Part shown: positions 61,540 through 64,000 of the stretch, piece by piece
Numbering within the stretch: position 1 is the stretch's first letter
Layout of the letters: each line of letters starts with the position of its first letter
Source: Temnothorax longispinosus
Taxonomy: Eukaryota > Arthropoda > Insecta > Hymenoptera > Formicidae
Reading direction: 5' to 3'
Assembly (NCBI RefSeq): GCF_030848805.1
Contig: NC_092364.1
Coordinates: 16,721,447-16,785,446, forward strand
DNA: 64,000 nucleotides
The notes under the pieces: generated by a model
Seen by the model: only the letters and a program-made list of their open reading frames with translations
The model's database searches: none
Told to the model about the DNA's origin: nothing
Translations under genes and position numbers: made by a program

Positions 61540-64000
61540 CGTGCGAGTTTTACGATGTCGTGTCGATTTGCAGATCTCTCAGCGTGGTTGACCCGTTTCT
61601 TCGTCAGTCGGACGGCGCGGTTAAGCGACTTTTAAGGTCTTCGAAAAGGCCGCTTCGCCTTTACGCTCGTATCAAGAGTTTACGGTTCACACGACCCCGA
61701 CGCCGCCGATCTTAGAGGCCATCACGACGATTTGCATGGTTCTGATACCGCTTGCCAGGCGTGCCGTCTCGGCTTCGGGTCCGGCAGGTATACCTACGCG
61801 TTTTCCTACCGTTCTCGTCGACAATCGATGAGAAACCGAGTAATTGACTCGAAGGCAATGTCAAGCTGATGTTAACAACGCGAAAAACGCACACCCCGAA
61901 GCCCGTCGCTGTTATGATTGAAAACCGAGAAGCGGCTGCGAATATCTTCCATCTGTGGCTCGAGCGTCAAGTCGACCCATCGAGACGGATGACATTAAGT
62001 ACATTTGTGGTACATGTACCTTCCCTGTTGAGATATCACGTCGAGAGGCGAACTTTGACATTTCTGACATCGCGAGAATTTCGTTTGAGAAGCGCGAGTA
62101 ATGCAAGATTGTTTACTTATGATTAACAGATCGAGCAATCGTTAATTGCTGTGGCATGTAAAGAAAAGGTTATCCATGCACAATAAATATTGATTCGATT
62201 GTAAATTAAAAAGTTATTTGAAAGCGATAATCATTAAAGTTTAATTTATATCGAGGTGTTTCCATAAACATTAATTAAAGTCGATTTAAATGATTTAACT
62301 GTCGTGTTTACGATTTAACTGCCACTGATTTGACTATCTTTCTATATAGAAATAATACTTAAAAAAAAGTTTGAGAATCAGCTGAACTTTAATTAATTTG
62401 ATGTCTATTGGAATGGAACAAATACTGTATTGAACTTATGAAATGTGATGTTGATCATTAATTTCTGAATAACAAATTTCAAATTTGTAACTAACATTCA
62501 GAGCGAACATGTACACAGTAATAACGATATTGTATAAATTATAAATAGAATTCTATAACTGGTGGTCGCAAGACAGAGAAATTTACCAAAATAACGGATA
62601 CGAATATTGAGAATACCTGAAGGGAGAGAAAGGTAAAGATGAAATGGCATAAGGCGAGTCGATCATGAGGTCGATTATCACTGTAACGGCACTTCTTACA
62701 ATAATTGACGGATCGTGTAGCGTTTCGGCCCAGAGCAAAATTGCCAGGTACAAACAGCCTGCGACTACAATATGCGTGCCTTATGCACAGATACGTCCAT
62801 CATCTTAATTGCGAAAGATACACATCTTAATTCGGATCAAGGACAGTCGCGTCACGGGCTCGCGCCTCGAGCAACTGATACGACAATTTATTGTTTATGG
62901 CTGGCCGCGATCAGACCTGTCGCGGCAGCGCGCGTGAACAATGGAGCACTTGGAAACTCTACGACAATTTAACACACCCCATTGACCCCGCGTATATAAA
63001 TGTTAACTGTATCCGCGACGAGTCATTCGAATAATCGTTTCGACTCTGACGTCTATCGCCGTAATATCTATCCGAAATAAATTATTTATACGCCGTAACT
63101 CATGTAGACTGACAGAACCCATAAGCCATCGCTCGTGGTTGCGAGTAGCACCTGCGTTTAAATTATCCCTTTACAGGCCGATCTATGCGAGTGGGAGCTG
63201 GGAGCTACTGGTGACGTAAAGTGGATGCAAGGCAACGACGCACGGTCATCCGCGATATATGATCCCGGGATCAAGCGCGCCTTATTTTTCCCACAAAAAT
63301 CACCGGTTAACTGTAAAACGGCAGGTAGGTAAACGAACGCACGCGGGACGCGAACGTGCAATGCTCGCGGGAGCGCGCCGCACGCTCGGGGGCACCGCCG
63401 CAACACACCCACTCCTCTCCGTCCGCTAATGGAATTACCTGTTCGAGTTTACAGAAACCCATAAGCGGGGTTTGTGTGTCCTAAGAACACAGGGCGTGTG
63501 AACGTATGTGCCGCGCGCGCATGCGAGCGCGCAACGGCCGAGTGTGCGTATGCTCGCTCGTTGGACGCGAGCCCGCGCCTGCATACGGGTTCACACGCGT
63601 GTAGGTGCACACGCGATGGAGCAGACGCAAGTGGAAATTATCAGCGCCTTTGCCTTCCATCGCCCGAGGCGAGCGACGACCTCCGCGATCCTCCCACCTT
63701 CCGTGTACATGAGCATTTTCTCCACTCGGACTTAGCCGCGTTACATTGAGGCTTCAATTCCATTTAGACGCGAGTTACACGCGATCGATTTCATATCACG
63801 TGTGTTACATCATAGAACGTTACGAGACGAATCGATGTGTGTTCGCGCGTGCCTGTATGATTAGAATATTGTTCTTTCATTGATCGTTACGCCGGAAAGG
63901 CGTTCAACCGCGGAGGATTGCGTAACTTCTCATAATAGCTAATTATCGTCGCACGTGGAGAAGGTATGTCTAGACGCTGACATCCCTCCCGAGGTGTTGT

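Larger units (their letters stand above)
52631..64000. other. No gene recognised
   Basis: AT-rich at 52780-53330, 53990-54300, 56100-56420, 58380-58560 and 62150-62560; CpG-rich at 54330-54900, 57100-57700, 59200-61900 and 63130-64000. Frames of up to 143 codons in the CpG-rich parts overlap frames on the other strand and show no domain. A hairpin containing a 5S-rRNA-like 18-base match is at 58274-58296. No tRNA, rRNA or transposase was recognised. Confidence 0.4.

Noticed and set aside
1..64000. tRNA, rRNA, CRISPR, transposase or reverse-transcriptase genes
   Set aside because: I looked for B-box-like GGTTCGA motifs, spaced direct repeats and transposase or polymerase motifs in the open frames and found none that hold up.

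Overview
The window looks like nuclear DNA of an insect, most likely a hymenopteran and plausibly an ant. The evidence is a multi-exon gene with GT-AG introns, sharp alternation between CpG-rich and AT-rich blocks, abundant CG dinucleotides outside genes, two interstitial runs of the insect telomere-type motif TTAGG, and a MITE-like inverted repeat. Nothing bacterial or viral is evident. The species is an inference.

One gene can be read with confidence. It lies on the minus strand between about 27977 and 21994. Six consecutive coding exons (27600-27977, 26621-26927, 25046-25285, 24751-24905, 23812-24666, 21994-23715) join in one uninterrupted frame of about 1,218 residues, and every junction is phase-consistent with GT donors and AG acceptors. 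The product is a large, low-complexity, Ser/Pro-rich cytoskeletal-type protein that I assign to the Shroom family (actin-binding, apical-constriction scaffolds). The assignment is from recognition of its sequence style, not from a database search. Neither end of the gene is in hand: the first exon starts in mid-codon and no upstream coding exon was recognised, and the last exon ends at a strong donor. The C-terminal Rho-kinase-binding domain (ASD2) expected of Shroom proteins was not found to the left, so it is probably beyond the window edge or in short exons I could not detect.

The left 22 kb is therefore probably a long downstream intron of this gene or intergenic DNA. It holds CpG-rich blocks, AT-rich blocks, a 225-bp MITE-like inverted repeat (12120-12344), a 71-bp tandem duplication (11531-11672) and microsatellites. 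The right 36 kb has no convincing coding gene. It does contain a plausible plus-strand 5' exon pair at about 32.1-32.7 kb, a 120-nt miRNA-precursor-like hairpin (52511-52630), a near-perfect 56-bp palindrome (44975-45030), a 306-bp element with 14-bp inverted ends (32703-33008) and simple repeats. Most other open frames sit in CpG-rich blocks where several frames on both strands are open together, and they look like compositional artefacts.

The most interesting observations are inside the Shroom-like gene. One is a 96-nt intron that is a multiple of three and stop-free, so retaining it would insert a hydrophobic 32-residue segment. The other is a degenerate repeat of about 25 residues built around Trp...Ser-Met-Ser-Asp-Val-Ser.
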